Source: Herbiconiux sp. SALV-R1
GTDB lineage: Bacteria; Actinomycetota; Actinomycetes; Actinomycetales; Microbacteriaceae
Direction of reading: 5' to 3'
Assembly (NCBI RefSeq): GCF_013113715.1
Contig: NZ_CP053344.1
Coordinates: forward strand, 2,356,001-2,420,000
Length of the DNA stretch: 64,000 bases
The notes beneath the pieces are model-generated. The model did no database searches. It was not told the origin of the DNA and saw nothing but the letters and a program-made list of their open reading frames with translations. Below are positions 1-8,622 of the stretch, piece after piece. A program made the position numbers and the translations under genes. Within the stretch, counting starts at the first letter, position 1; each line of letters starts with the position of its first letter.

Positions 1-306
1 CCCTGCTCGCGCACCTACTGGCACCACCACGAGAACGGGCAGCTGCTGCAGGTGTTCCGCGGCAAGGGGTACGTCTGCGGGCGCGACGGCGTACCCCGCG
101 TGATCACCGAGGGCGACACCGTGTGGATCGAACCCGGCGAGCGGCACTGGCACGGCGGCACCGCCGAGACGCTGCTCGGGCACACCGCGATCACGCTGGG
201 CGGCACCGAGTGGCTCGAGGAGGTCTCCGAGGAGGAGTACGCCGAGGCCGCACGGGTGAACGGGCTCGGCGACGACGCATCCGCTTCGACCCCCGCGGGT
301 GCCTGA
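1..306 (+). CDS. Cupin-domain protein, 3' part
   Basis: The frame is open from the first base, so the true start lies upstream of the window. The visible 101 residues carry a cupin signature: a histidine cluster near residues 8-10 (WHHHENG) and GDTVWIEPGERHWHGG around residues 37-52, which resembles the second cupin motif with its metal-binding histidine. Small single-domain cupins near aromatic catabolic genes are often metal-dependent lyases, isomerases or binding proteins, but no specific reaction can be assigned. The stop lies inside the start region of the next oxidase gene (8-bp overlap if its GTG is used), so the two are probably translated from one message. Confidence 0.75.
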   Translation, partial: PCSRTYWHHHENGQLLQVFRGKGYVCGRDGVPRVITEGDTVWIEPGERHWHGGTAETLLGHTAITLGGTEWLEEVSEEEYAEAARVNGLGDDASASTPAGA

Positions 307-1918
307 GGCCATGCCCGCCCGCCGACCCGAACCCGCGGTGCTCTCCGACGCCGCGCGCGACGAGCTCATCGCCCTGCTCGGACGCGACCGGATGCTGCTC
401 ACCGAAGAGGAGCGCGACACCTTCCGCGATCCCTACTGGTTCCACGACGACCGCAGCTACGACTCGTCGGGCGTGGTCTTCCCGCGCACCGTCGAGGAGG
501 TGCAGGAGGTCGTGCGCATCGCCGCCCGCCACGAGCAGCCGGTGTGGACCTCTTCCCAGGGGCGCAACAACGGCTACGGCGGCCCCTCGCCGCGCGTCGC
601 GGGGTCGCTGCTCATCAGCCTGCGCGAGATGAACCGCATCCTGCACATCGACACCGAGCTCGCCTATGCCGTGGTCGAGCCCGGGGTGCGCTGGCTCGAC
701 CTCTACGCGGCGCTGCACGAGCAGGGCGACGAGCTCATGCTCTCGGTGCCCGACATCGGCTGGGGGTCGATCATCGGCAACTCGCTCGACAACGGCATGA
801 CCTACCTGCCCATGGGTGTCGACTTCCAGGCGCCCACCGGCATGGAGGTGGTGCTGGCCGACGGCTCGCTGCTGCGCACCGGCATGGGCGCCATCCCCGA
901 CTCGAAGTCGTGGCACCTCTACAAGCGCGGCCTCGGCCCCACCCTCGACGCGCTGTTCACGCAGTCGAACTACGGCATCGTCACCCGGATGGGCGTGTGG
1001 CTGCAGCGCCGCCCCCGCGTCTACGCACCGCTCTACCTCTCGGTGCCGCGCGACCACCAGCTCGCGCAGGCGGTCGACATCATCCGCGAGCTGCGGCTCG
1101 ACGGCGTCATCCGCGGCGTGCCGAACCTGCAGAACCTCATCACCATGGGCACGCAGTTCCCCGAGCACATGGGCATGTTCCCGGGTGCCGACTCCACCTG
1201 GAGCGAGGAGCGCCTCGACGGGCTCGCCGACGCCACCGGCATCGGGCGGTGGGGCGTGCGCACCGCGCTCTGGGGGGACGGGCCGGTGGTCGACCACCAT
1301 CTGGCGCGCATCCGTGAGGCGTGGTCGGCGATCGAGGGCTCGCGGGTCGACGAGCTCGGGCGCTTCGGGCCGGAGAACTGGGGCGAGATCAGCACCTTCA
1401 TGCAGAAGATCTCGGCCGGCATCCCGACCATGGAGATGATGGAGCAGATGCCCGACTGGGTGGGTCACGTGGGCTTCTCGCCCATCGTGCCGCTGCAGGG
1501 CGCCGAGGTGACCGCCGTGGTCGACCGCATCAAGGCGCGGGTGATCGAGCGCACCGGCACGAACTTCGTGTGCGCCATCTTCCCGACCAACGACCGCAGC
1601 GCCATGATCGTGAGCTCGGTGAGCTTCGACCGCACCAACGAGGCCGATGTGGCGCGCACCTTCGAGACGGTGCGCATCCTCATCGAGGAGATCGCCTCGC
1701 TCGGCTACGGCGAGTACCGCGCCCACCTCGACTTCATGGACCTGGCGAGCGACCAGTACTCCTTCGGCGACCACGCCTACCGCCGCTTCACCGAGGCGAT
1801 CAAAGACGCGGTCGACCCCAAGGGCATCCTCTCCCCCGGCCGCCACGGCGTGTGGCCGGCGCGCTACCGCGACGAGTCGCAGGGCGCGGGGCGACGAGAC
1901 GCCGCAAGCGGGACGTGA
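299..1918 (+). CDS. VAO-type FAD-linked oxidase, copy 1
   Basis: 539 residues, the usual length for the 4-phenol-oxidising branch of the vanillyl-alcohol oxidase family (VAO, eugenol oxidase, 4-cresol hydroxylase flavoprotein). The FAD-binding PCMH domain shows SQGRNNGYGG at about residues 85-94, matching the glycine-rich pyrophosphate loop. The cap/C-terminal part shows GYGEYRAHLDFMD at about 468-480, where the family places its Tyr-Arg phenolate-binding pair. No cytochrome c subunit lies beside it, which favours an oxygen-using oxidase over a cytochrome-coupled dehydrogenase (inference). A GTG at 299 gives an 8-bp overlap with the cupin gene; the ATG at 311 is an alternative start. It is a close paralogue of the genes at 1923 and 8622. 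Likely role: oxidation of a para-substituted phenol. Confidence 0.88.
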   Translation: MPEAMPARRPEPAVLSDAARDELIALLGRDRMLLTEEERDTFRDPYWFHDDRSYDSSGVVFPRTVEEVQEVVRIAARHEQPVWTSSQGRNNGYGGPSPRVAGSLLISLREMNRILHIDTELAYAVVEPGVRWLDLYAALHEQGDELMLSVPDIGWGSIIGNSLDNGMTYLPMGVDFQAPTGMEVVLADGSLLRTGMGAIPDSKSWHLYKRGLGPTLDALFTQSNYGIVTRMGVWLQRRPRVYAPLYLSVPRDHQLAQAVDIIRELRLDGVIRGVPNLQNLITMGTQFPEHMGMFPGADSTWSEERLDGLADATGIGRWGVRTALWGDGPVVDHHLARIREAWSAIEGSRVDELGRFGPENWGEISTFMQKISAGIPTMEMMEQMPDWVGHVGFSPIVPLQGAEVTAVVDRIKARVIERTGTNFVCAIFPTNDRSAMIVSSVSFDRTNEADVARTFETVRILIEEIASLGYGEYRAHLDFMDLASDQYSFGDHAYRRFTEAIKDAVDPKGILSPGRHGVWPARYRDESQGAGRRDAASGT

Positions 1919-1922
1919 GAAG

Positions 1923-3473
1923 GTGAGCGGAACGCAGCTGGGCCCTTCCGATGCCTTCCTGGCGGCGGCGGTCGACCTGCTCGGCGATGAGTTCGTGCTG
2001 GGCGGCGACCGGCTGAGCGACTACGACGACCCGTTCCCCGTCGGCGATCCGGCGGAGTTCGCCGCCGGGCTCGTCGTGCGGCCGGCCACGGTCGAGGACG
2101 TGAGCGCGCTGGTGCGCATCGCGGCCGAGCACGGCACCACGCTCTGGCCGATCTCGCAGGGCCGCAACAACGGCTACGGCGGCCGCAGCCCGCGCACCGC
2201 CGGTACCGTCGTGCTCGATCTGTCGCGCCTCGACCGCGTTCTCGAGATCGATGCCGTCAGCGGCACCGCGCTGGTGGAGCCCGGCGTGCGGTTCATCGAT
2301 CTGTACACGGCGGTGCGGGCGAGCGGCGCCCCGTTCTGGACGTCGACACCCGACCTCTCCTGGGGCAGCGTCGTGGGGAACGCACTCGAGCGCGGACTCG
2401 GCTACACCGCCTACGGCGAGCACCACGCCCAGGTCTGCGGTCTCGAGGTGGTGCTGCCCGACGGCGAGATCGTGCGAACCGGCATGGGCGCGATGGAGGG
2501 CGGGCGCGCCTGGCAGCTCTACCGGCCAGGGTTCGGGCCGGCGGTCGACGGGCTGTTCTTCCAGTCGAACCTCGGCATCGTCACGAAGATGGGGGTGTGG
2601 TTGATGCCGGCACCCGAGGCCTGGGCTGCCGTCGACATCGCCGCACCGGCCTTCGACGACCTGGCACCGCTCATCGACACCATGCGGCCGCTGAAGCTCG
2701 ACGGCACCATCCAGAGCACGGTCGTCATCGGCGACCCGCTCGGCGCCGCAGCCTTCAGCGGACCCCGGTCGGAGTGGCAGGCCGATCTCGGTCTGCTCGA
2801 ACCCGGCGTGCACGAACGCATCATGGAGCGCTTCGGTGTGGGGCGGTGGAACATGACCTTCGCGCTGTACGACCACGCCGAGCTGCTCGAGGCCCGCATC
2901 GGGGTGGTGGAGCGGGCCTTCGCGCCCATTCCGGGCGCCCGCGTCACCGTCACGCGCTACGCCGGCGACGCGCCCGTCGACGACATCGCGTACGGGCACC
3001 GGGTGCGGGCCGGCATCCCCGACATGTACGCCGAGAAGCTGTCCTTCTGGTACGGCGGCCGCGGCGGCCACGTCTCGTTCGCACCGGTGCTCCCACTCGA
3101 CGGCACGGAGGCTCTGGAGCAGGTGCACCGCATCCGTCGACGCTTCGAGGCTGCCGGGTTCGACTACTGCGGGGCGTTCACGGCGGCCGGCCGCTCGCTC
3201 GTGCACGTCACGGAAGTGCTGTACGACCGTGACGACGCCGAGCAGGTGGCCAGGGCACGGATGCTCGTTCCCGCGCTGATCGCCGAGGCGGCGGCCGAGG
3301 GCTACGGCGAGTACCGCGGGCACCTCGCGTTCATGGACGACATCGCGCGCTCGTTCGACTTCAACGGGGGCGCACTGGGTCGCCTTCACGCCCGCCTGAA
3401 AGACGCCCTCGACCCCACGGGCGTGCTCGCCCCGGGCAAGCAGGGCGTGTGGCCCGCGCGGTCCCGCCCGTAG
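1923..3473 (+). CDS. VAO-type FAD-linked oxidase, copy 2
   Basis: 516 residues from a GTG four bases after the previous stop, so it is co-transcribed with copy 1. It shows the same family landmarks: ISQGRNNGYGG near residue 77 and GYGEYRGHLAFMD near residue 460, followed by a C-terminal LDPTGVLAPGKQGVWP. It is more divergent from copies 1 and 3 than they are from each other: it has FWTSTPDLSWGSVVGNALERG where they have VPD.GWGS..GNSLD, so its substrate pocket may differ. A frame extending upstream of the GTG only overlaps copy 1 and is not used as the start. The product probably oxidises a phenolic or benzylic substrate in the cytoplasm, with FAD bound covalently or tightly. Substrate unknown. 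Confidence 0.87.
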   Translation: MSGTQLGPSDAFLAAAVDLLGDEFVLGGDRLSDYDDPFPVGDPAEFAAGLVVRPATVEDVSALVRIAAEHGTTLWPISQGRNNGYGGRSPRTAGTVVLDLSRLDRVLEIDAVSGTALVEPGVRFIDLYTAVRASGAPFWTSTPDLSWGSVVGNALERGLGYTAYGEHHAQVCGLEVVLPDGEIVRTGMGAMEGGRAWQLYRPGFGPAVDGLFFQSNLGIVTKMGVWLMPAPEAWAAVDIAAPAFDDLAPLIDTMRPLKLDGTIQSTVVIGDPLGAAAFSGPRSEWQADLGLLEPGVHERIMERFGVGRWNMTFALYDHAELLEARIGVVERAFAPIPGARVTVTRYAGDAPVDDIAYGHRVRAGIPDMYAEKLSFWYGGRGGHVSFAPVLPLDGTEALEQVHRIRRRFEAAGFDYCGAFTAAGRSLVHVTEVLYDRDDAEQVARARMLVPALIAEAAAEGYGEYRGHLAFMDDIARSFDFNGGALGRLHARLKDALDPTGVLAPGKQGVWPARSRP

Positions 3474-3487
3474 CGCGCTCGCGCGCC

Positions 3488-3548
3488 ATCGACCCGTCAC
3501 AAAACGCCCTCTCAGGCACGGTGAGAGGGCGTTTCGTGACGGGTCGAT
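3488..3548. terminator. Long stem-loop between convergent genes
   Basis: A near-perfect inverted repeat pairs 3488-3500 with 3536-3548 (ATCGACCCGTCAC / GTGACGGGTCGAT) and continues inward as AACGCCCTCTCA / TGAGAGGGCGTT around a 7-base loop. It separates two convergent transcription units and probably terminates both. A hairpin of the same style lies at 56746-56801. Confidence 0.8.
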
Positions 3549-3578
3549 TGCGCGGAGAGCGGGCGGGCGCCCGCGCGC

Positions 3579-4736
3579 TCAGTGGTCGAAGACGATGATG
3601 CCGCAGACGTCGTCGAGGGTGCCGGAGCGGTCGCGGGCGAGGTCGAGCCCGGCGAGGGGGTAGCGGCGGGTGATGATGGGGTCGGGGTCGAGCAGGCCCC
3701 GCTCGAGCAGGCCGGTGTAGCGCTGCAGGTCGCTCTTCATGTGCACCTGGCCGTTCTGGGAGCTCAGGATGCTGCGGCTCTGCAACGCGGTCTCCACCTG
3801 CGGCAGGGGTAGGGTCGCACCCCCGATCTCGAAGCCCGTGAGCACGATGCGGCCCGCGCGGCGCGCGGCCTGCACGGAGAAGCTCTGCGAGACCGCGGGG
3901 CCCGCCGCCTCGAGCACCACGTCGGCACCGCGGCCGCCGGTGGCGGCGCGCACCGCCGCGAGCGCATCGGCGGCGCCTTCGGTCGCGCCCTCGGCGGCCC
4001 CACCAGCGCCCGGAGCGCCCGGGTCGACGAGCACGTCGGCCCCGAGCTCACCCGCGAGCGCGCGGCGCCCCTCGTGCGGTTCGACGACGACGACCGTGCC
4101 GGCGCCGGCGAGGCGGGCGGCCTGCAGCATCCAGAGTCCGAGGTGTCCGGCGCCGACGATGGCCACCGACTCCCCCGGTTGCACCCGGGCGATGTTGAAC
4201 ACCGAGCCCACGCCGGTGGAGATGCCGCAGCCGAGCATCGACAGCACGTCTGAGGGGAGGTCGCTCTCGATGGGGAACACCTGGTTGCCCGAGATCGACA
4301 TGTACTCCGCGTAGCCGCCGACGCATCCGGCACAGGAGATGAGCGCGCCGTCGTCGCCCCGCGCGATGTCGGGGTAGATGCCGCCGAGGTCGAAGAGCTC
4401 GCTGCACTGCCACGGCTCGCCGATGGAGCAGTAGTAGCAGTGCCCGCACTCGGGGGTTCCCGGCACGACGACCCGCTGGCCGACCCGGATGCCGGCGGAC
4501 TCGGGCACCGCCGAACCCACCTCGACGACCTCGCCGATGGAGGCGTGCCCGAGGATGGTGGGCGGGATCTTGTAGAGCAGCCCCTTCCAGTTCTTCACGT
4601 CGGTGGAGCAGAACGGGCTGGCGTGCGTCTTCACCACCACGCGGGTGGGGTCGAGCCGCAGCAGCTCGACCTGCTCGATGGAGAACGGCTCCTTGATGGC
4701 CCGCAGCACGCCGGCCTCTCCACGCCAGGTGCTCAC
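3579..4736 (-). CDS. Zinc-dependent alcohol dehydrogenase (MDR), copy 1
   Basis: 385 residues from a GTG whose last bases form the stop of the upstream SDR gene (GTGA overlap), so it is the last gene of the ten-gene operon. The zinc-dependent medium-chain dehydrogenase fold is visible: catalytic-zinc Cys in PFCSTDVK, GHAS at the usual GHE position, a complete structural-zinc set (C-x2-C-x2-C-x7-C in ECGHCYYCSIGEPWQC), and a GAGHLGLW nucleotide-binding turn. The Glu normally after the zinc-binding His is Ala here, which is unusual. It is paralogous to the dehydrogenase at 19145 (ends near SQNGQVHMKSDLQ versus CQNGQITPSVDLP). Probably an NAD-dependent oxidation of an alcohol intermediate or reduction of an aldehyde; substrate unknown. 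Confidence 0.88.
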   Translation of the reverse strand: MSTWRGEAGVLRAIKEPFSIEQVELLRLDPTRVVVKTHASPFCSTDVKNWKGLLYKIPPTILGHASIGEVVEVGSAVPESAGIRVGQRVVVPGTPECGHCYYCSIGEPWQCSELFDLGGIYPDIARGDDGALISCAGCVGGYAEYMSISGNQVFPIESDLPSDVLSMLGCGISTGVGSVFNIARVQPGESVAIVGAGHLGLWMLQAARLAGAGTVVVVEPHEGRRALAGELGADVLVDPGAPGAGGAAEGATEGAADALAAVRAATGGRGADVVLEAAGPAVSQSFSVQAARRAGRIVLTGFEIGGATLPLPQVETALQSRSILSSQNGQVHMKSDLQRYTGLLERGLLDPDPIITRRYPLAGLDLARDRSGTLDDVCGIIVFDH

Positions 4737-5548
4737 GACTCGCTCCCGGCCGGGTACTTCACGAAGGCCTCCCGGATGGCGGTCTGCCGTACCTCGACGA
4801 TGTTCCACCAGTCGGGATGGGTGAGCGCGTAGAGGTCGTCGTTGCGGATGGCGCGCGTGACGATGCGCCCGGCGTCGATCGGGTCGATCCAGCGCAGCCC
4901 GGAGGCGACTCCCTCCGAGATGTCGACGTCTTCGAGCGCCCCCTCAGCACCGGCCGGCCGGTTGCGCGTGCTGGTCTTGATGTTCGTGCGCACGGTGCCG
5001 GGCGCGAGCAAGGTGGCGTGCACGGGCGAGCCGTCTTCGGCGAGCTCGAGCGCGAGCGCCTCGGTGAGAGCCGCGACACCGTACTTCGTCACGGCGTAGG
5101 CGCCGCCGCCCGCCATCGGCGCGAACGACGCCATCGAGCCCGTGTTCACGATGTGGCCGCCGTCGGCGTTCGCCTGCAGCAGCGGGAGGAACGTCGTGAC
5201 CCCGTGGATGACACCCCACAGGTTCACGTCGATGAGCCACTTCCAGTCGGCGAGCTTCAGATCGGCGATGCGGGCGAGCGGCCCGACGCCGGCGTTGTTC
5301 ACCAGGATGCCCACCGAGCCGAAGCGCTCCATCACCTCGGCTGCCAGCGCCTCGACGCTCTCCGGGTCGGTGACGTCGACACGGATGCCCACGGCGCCGA
5401 TCTCCGCCGCGGTCTGGTCGAGCGCATCCTGTTGCACGTCGGCGATCACCACCGTCGCGCCCTCGGCGATGAGCTGCTCGGCGATGCCGCGGCCGATGCC
5501 CGAGGCTCCCCCGGTGACGACGGCGACGCGCCCTGCGATGCTGGTCAT
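4733..5548 (-). CDS. Short-chain dehydrogenase/reductase
   Basis: 271 residues starting at the ATG of MTSIAGRVAVV, preceded by a GA-rich ribosome site. This is a classical SDR: the cofactor motif GGASGIG at residues 11-17, NNAG around residue 87, catalytic Ser in NTGSMAS and YAVTK carrying the Tyr and Lys. An Asp after the second beta strand (VIADV) suggests NAD preference. It sits between the berberine-type oxidase and the terminal alcohol dehydrogenase and overlaps the latter by 4 bp. It probably oxidises or reduces a hydroxyl/keto group of a pathway intermediate. Confidence 0.9.
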   Translation of the reverse strand: MTSIAGRVAVVTGGASGIGRGIAEQLIAEGATVVIADVQQDALDQTAAEIGAVGIRVDVTDPESVEALAAEVMERFGSVGILVNNAGVGPLARIADLKLADWKWLIDVNLWGVIHGVTTFLPLLQANADGGHIVNTGSMASFAPMAGGGAYAVTKYGVAALTEALALELAEDGSPVHATLLAPGTVRTNIKTSTRNRPAGAEGALEDVDISEGVASGLRWIDPIDAGRIVTRAIRNDDLYALTHPDWWNIVEVRQTAIREAFVKYPAGSES

Positions 5549-5623
5549 GTTCTCGTTCCTCTTATATAGACGTGTCGTGCGTTCGCGAGGTCGGTCGACG
5601 GATGCGGTCCGCATCGACGCCGG

Positions 5624-7009
5624 TCAGTGGCCGTAGGCGAAGGTGCCGGCCGGGTCGTACCGCTTCCGCACCTCGGCGAGCTTCGCCGCCGTCTCGGCCG
5701 GCCACAGGCGCTTGAACGCCGCGGGGGTCGGGTGCCCCGCCCAGTTGTAGTTGATCTCGTCGTGCGAGTACCCCGCGACCGCGTCGAACAGGGCCGGGCC
5801 CGCCACCGGCAGCGCCTCGTCGTTGAGCCCGGGGATGACCGCGGCGATGACGAGCAGCGAGTACTTCGCGCCGCGCCCGCCGATGGCGTTCGGGAGGGCA
5901 GCGTCGCGCGCGATGGCACCGCCGAGAAGGCGGGTCTCGACAGTGGCGAAGGGCGACTCCACCGAACCTCCGGCCTGGTCGAGCACGGCCTGCACGTAGT
6001 CGTGGTCGATCTCGTCGAGGAACTCGCCGCGCTCCCAGATGGGGAGCGGGCCGAACGGCTCCGCGTGGATGGTGCCGACCTCCGAGGTGGGGAGCAGGCC
6101 GCAGAAATCGAGGTAGACGGGGGCCGCCTCGAGCAGGGGCGCGAGGAGCTCCGCTCCACGTGACTCGAGCTCCGCAGCATCCGCCCCTTCTTCCACGTAG
6201 GCGAAGCGCACGTGCGCGAGGGTGCGCCCGGCGAGGGGTTCGGGAACGCCCTCGGGGGGCAGGCGCAGGATGGCGATCGAGGTGTTCGCCGACTCGGGCA
6301 GCGTGGCGGCCCAGTCGAGCCAGGCGTGGTGCACCCGGTCGATGTGCTCCTGCGCGAAGAACAGGCCGCCGCCGAAGATCTGCGGCAGCGGGACGGCGCC
6401 GAGCGTCATCTCGGTGACCACCCCGAGCCCGACCTTGCCGCCCTTGAGCGCCCAGAACAGGTCGGGGTGATGATCGGCGTCGACCTCCACCACAGAGCCG
6501 TCGCCGATCACCACCCGGTAGGAGACCGCACGGTCGGCAGCCCAGCCGAGCGTGCGGCTGAGCGGGCCGACTCCCCCGCCGAGGGTGAGGCCGACCGCGC
6601 CGACGCTCGGCGACGAGCCGGTCACCGCGGCGAGCCCGTGCTCGGCGAGCTGCGGGAGGATGCCCATCCACCGCGCGCCGGCACCGATGGTGAAGGTGCG
6701 CGCGTCGGGGTCGACGCTGACGGAGTCGAGCCGGTGAGTGCGGATGAGGAGGCCGTGGTCGACCCCGCGGTACGAGCCGTGACCGGTGGCCTGCACCACG
6801 ACCTCGAGCTCGTGGGCCGCGGCGAAGCGCACGGCCGCCTGGATGTCGGCCTCGCCCGTGGCGCCGACGACGAGGTCGGGCGCCATCGGCGAGAGCGAGT
6901 TGAAGCCGTCGATCTCGGCCTGGTAGCCGTCGTCGCCGCGCTCGAACAGCGGTCCGTCGAGCTCGGAGCGGAAGGCGGCGAGCTCGGCCTCGGTGATCTG
7001 GTGGGGCAT
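5624..7009 (-). CDS. Berberine-bridge-type FAD-linked oxidase
   Basis: 461 residues from an ATG preceded by GAGGAG. The FAD_binding_4 domain covers roughly residues 40-210, with the probable histidyl flavin-attachment site in ATGHGSYRG near residue 73. The glycine-rich segment SVGAVGLTLGGG follows, and the C-terminal berberine-bridge domain is seen in INYNWAG. The cysteine that many members use for a second flavin bond (CPTVG-type motif) is replaced by SSPSVG, so only the histidyl bond is expected. Family members oxidise alcohols, sugars, alkaloids or phenolic side chains with oxygen. It is distinct from the VAO-type oxidase immediately upstream and is separated from the SDR by about 75 bp without a visible terminator, so it is treated as the same operon. 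Confidence 0.85.
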   Translation of the reverse strand: MPHQITEAELAAFRSELDGPLFERGDDGYQAEIDGFNSLSPMAPDLVVGATGEADIQAAVRFAAAHELEVVVQATGHGSYRGVDHGLLIRTHRLDSVSVDPDARTFTIGAGARWMGILPQLAEHGLAAVTGSSPSVGAVGLTLGGGVGPLSRTLGWAADRAVSYRVVIGDGSVVEVDADHHPDLFWALKGGKVGLGVVTEMTLGAVPLPQIFGGGLFFAQEHIDRVHHAWLDWAATLPESANTSIAILRLPPEGVPEPLAGRTLAHVRFAYVEEGADAAELESRGAELLAPLLEAAPVYLDFCGLLPTSEVGTIHAEPFGPLPIWERGEFLDEIDHDYVQAVLDQAGGSVESPFATVETRLLGGAIARDAALPNAIGGRGAKYSLLVIAAVIPGLNDEALPVAGPALFDAVAGYSHDEINYNWAGHPTPAAFKRLWPAETAAKLAEVRKRYDPAGTFAYGH

Positions 7010-7047
7010 CGTTGCTCCTCGACTGCAGGGTGGGTGGATGATGCGGT

Positions 7048-8622
7048 TCAGGTGGTGCGGCGGTTCGCGGGCCAGATGCCCTGCTTGCCGGGCGAGAGGA
7101 TGCCCTTCGGGTCGACCGCGTCTTTGATGCGCTCGACGAAGCGGAGGTAGGCGTGGTCGCCGAAGGAGTACTCGGCGGCCGCCTCGTCCATGAAGTCGAG
7201 GTGGGCGCGGTACTCGCCGTAGCCGAGCTCGCCGACCTCGCGGATCATGGTCTTCACGGTGCGGTAGGCGTCGCGCACGTCGGCGTCGTTCGCGGTGTCG
7301 AAGCCGAACCCGCCCACCACCACGGCGGTGCGCTCGTTGGCCACGCAGATGCCGACGAGGAAGCTCGCCGTGGTCTCCCGCTTCACCGTCGACTCCATCA
7401 GCTCGACGACCTTCACCATCTCGCTGCCCACGAGAGGCACCGCGGGCGAGAAGCCGACGTGGCCGAAGCCCGGGGGCATCGACTCGAGCATGTCGAGGTT
7501 CGGAATGCCCGCCTGCACCTTGTCGGCGAACTCCTCGATCTGGTCCCACTCGTCGCGGAGGAAGGTGCGATGGTGGTCGACCCGGGCGCCGTCGATCGCC
7601 GACCAGGCCTCGGTGATGCGCTCGACCTGGCGCGCGACGACGACCTCGTCGCCCCAGACCGCGGTGCGCATCCCCCATCGCCCCACCCCGGTGGCGTCGG
7701 CGAGGGCGTCGAGCTGCTCCTCGCCGAGCGTGCCCTCGGCCTGCATGGGGCCGAGAAGCTCGGGGAAGTGGGAGGCGAGCGTGAGCGTGTTCTGCATCAC
7801 CGGCACGCCACGGATGAGCCCGGAGAGCCTCAGCTCCCGCAGCACGTCGATGGCCTGCTCGAGCTGGTGCGTGCGCGGCACCGTGAGGAAGAGGGGCGCG
7901 TAGGCCTCGGGCTTGCGCATGAGCCAGTAGCCCATCTTCGTGACGATGCCGAAGTTCGACTGCACGAACAGCGGGTCGAGAACCGGGCCGAGCCCGCGCT
8001 TGTAGGTGTGCCAGGCCTTGGAGTTCGGCAGCGCGCCCATGCCGGTGCGCAGGAGCGTGCCGTCGGCGAGCAGGACCTCCATGCCCGTGGGGGCCTGGAA
8101 GTCGACGCCGAGCGGCAGGTAGGTTACCCCGCTGTCGAGGGAGTTGCCCACCACGGAGCCCCAACCGAGGTCGGGCACCGACACCAGGAGGTCGTCGTGG
8201 CCCGCCTCGGCGATGGCCGCATGCAAGTCGATCCAGCTCACGCCGGGCTCCACCACGGCGTAGGCGAGGGTCGGGTTGATCTCCAGCACCTTGTTCATGC
8301 GGCGGAGGCTCACCAGCACCGAGCCGGCGACGCGCGGCGAGGGGCCGCCGTAGCCGTTGTTGCGGCCCTGCGACGACACCCAGAGCGGCACCTCGAGCTC
8401 GTCGGCGATCCGCACGACGGCCTGCACCTGCTCGGTGCTGGAGGGGTAGAGCACGGCGGAGGAGTCGTAGCTGCGGTCGCCCTTGACCCAGTAGGGGTCG
8501 GCGTACTCGTCGCGCCCGGCGCGGTCGGTGACCACGGCGTCGTCGCCGAGCAGCTCGCGGAAGCGCTGCTCGGCCTCCGCGCTCAGCTCGTAGGGCGACG
8601 CATCCGGTGTCGACGTCGTCAT
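7048..8622 (-). CDS. VAO-type FAD-linked oxidase, copy 3
   Basis: 524 residues. The start ATG overlaps the stop of the upstream decarboxylase-like gene (ATGA). SQGRNNGYGGPSPRVAGS lies near residue 80, and GYGEYRAHLDFMDEA near residue 465. It resembles copy 1 much more than copy 2 through most of its length, for example VGNSLD.G.TYLP.GVDFQAPTGMEV in both. It is therefore probably a duplicate of copy 1 that now sits in the opposite-strand operon. Predicted to oxidise a para-hydroxylated aromatic alcohol, amine or alkyl side chain. No cytochrome subunit is present, so oxygen is the likely acceptor. Confidence 0.88.
   Translation of the reverse strand: MTTSTPDASPYELSAEAEQRFRELLGDDAVVTDRAGRDEYADPYWVKGDRSYDSSAVLYPSSTEQVQAVVRIADELEVPLWVSSQGRNNGYGGPSPRVAGSVLVSLRRMNKVLEINPTLAYAVVEPGVSWIDLHAAIAEAGHDDLLVSVPDLGWGSVVGNSLDSGVTYLPLGVDFQAPTGMEVLLADGTLLRTGMGALPNSKAWHTYKRGLGPVLDPLFVQSNFGIVTKMGYWLMRKPEAYAPLFLTVPRTHQLEQAIDVLRELRLSGLIRGVPVMQNTLTLASHFPELLGPMQAEGTLGEEQLDALADATGVGRWGMRTAVWGDEVVVARQVERITEAWSAIDGARVDHHRTFLRDEWDQIEEFADKVQAGIPNLDMLESMPPGFGHVGFSPAVPLVGSEMVKVVELMESTVKRETTASFLVGICVANERTAVVVGGFGFDTANDADVRDAYRTVKTMIREVGELGYGEYRAHLDFMDEAAAEYSFGDHAYLRFVERIKDAVDPKGILSPGKQGIWPANRRTT

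Noticed and set aside
191-1846. Long open frame on the - strand opposite VAO copy 1
   Set aside because: It is Arg/Ala/His-rich, shows no family motif, and mirrors the real gene's codon pattern, as expected in GC-rich DNA.
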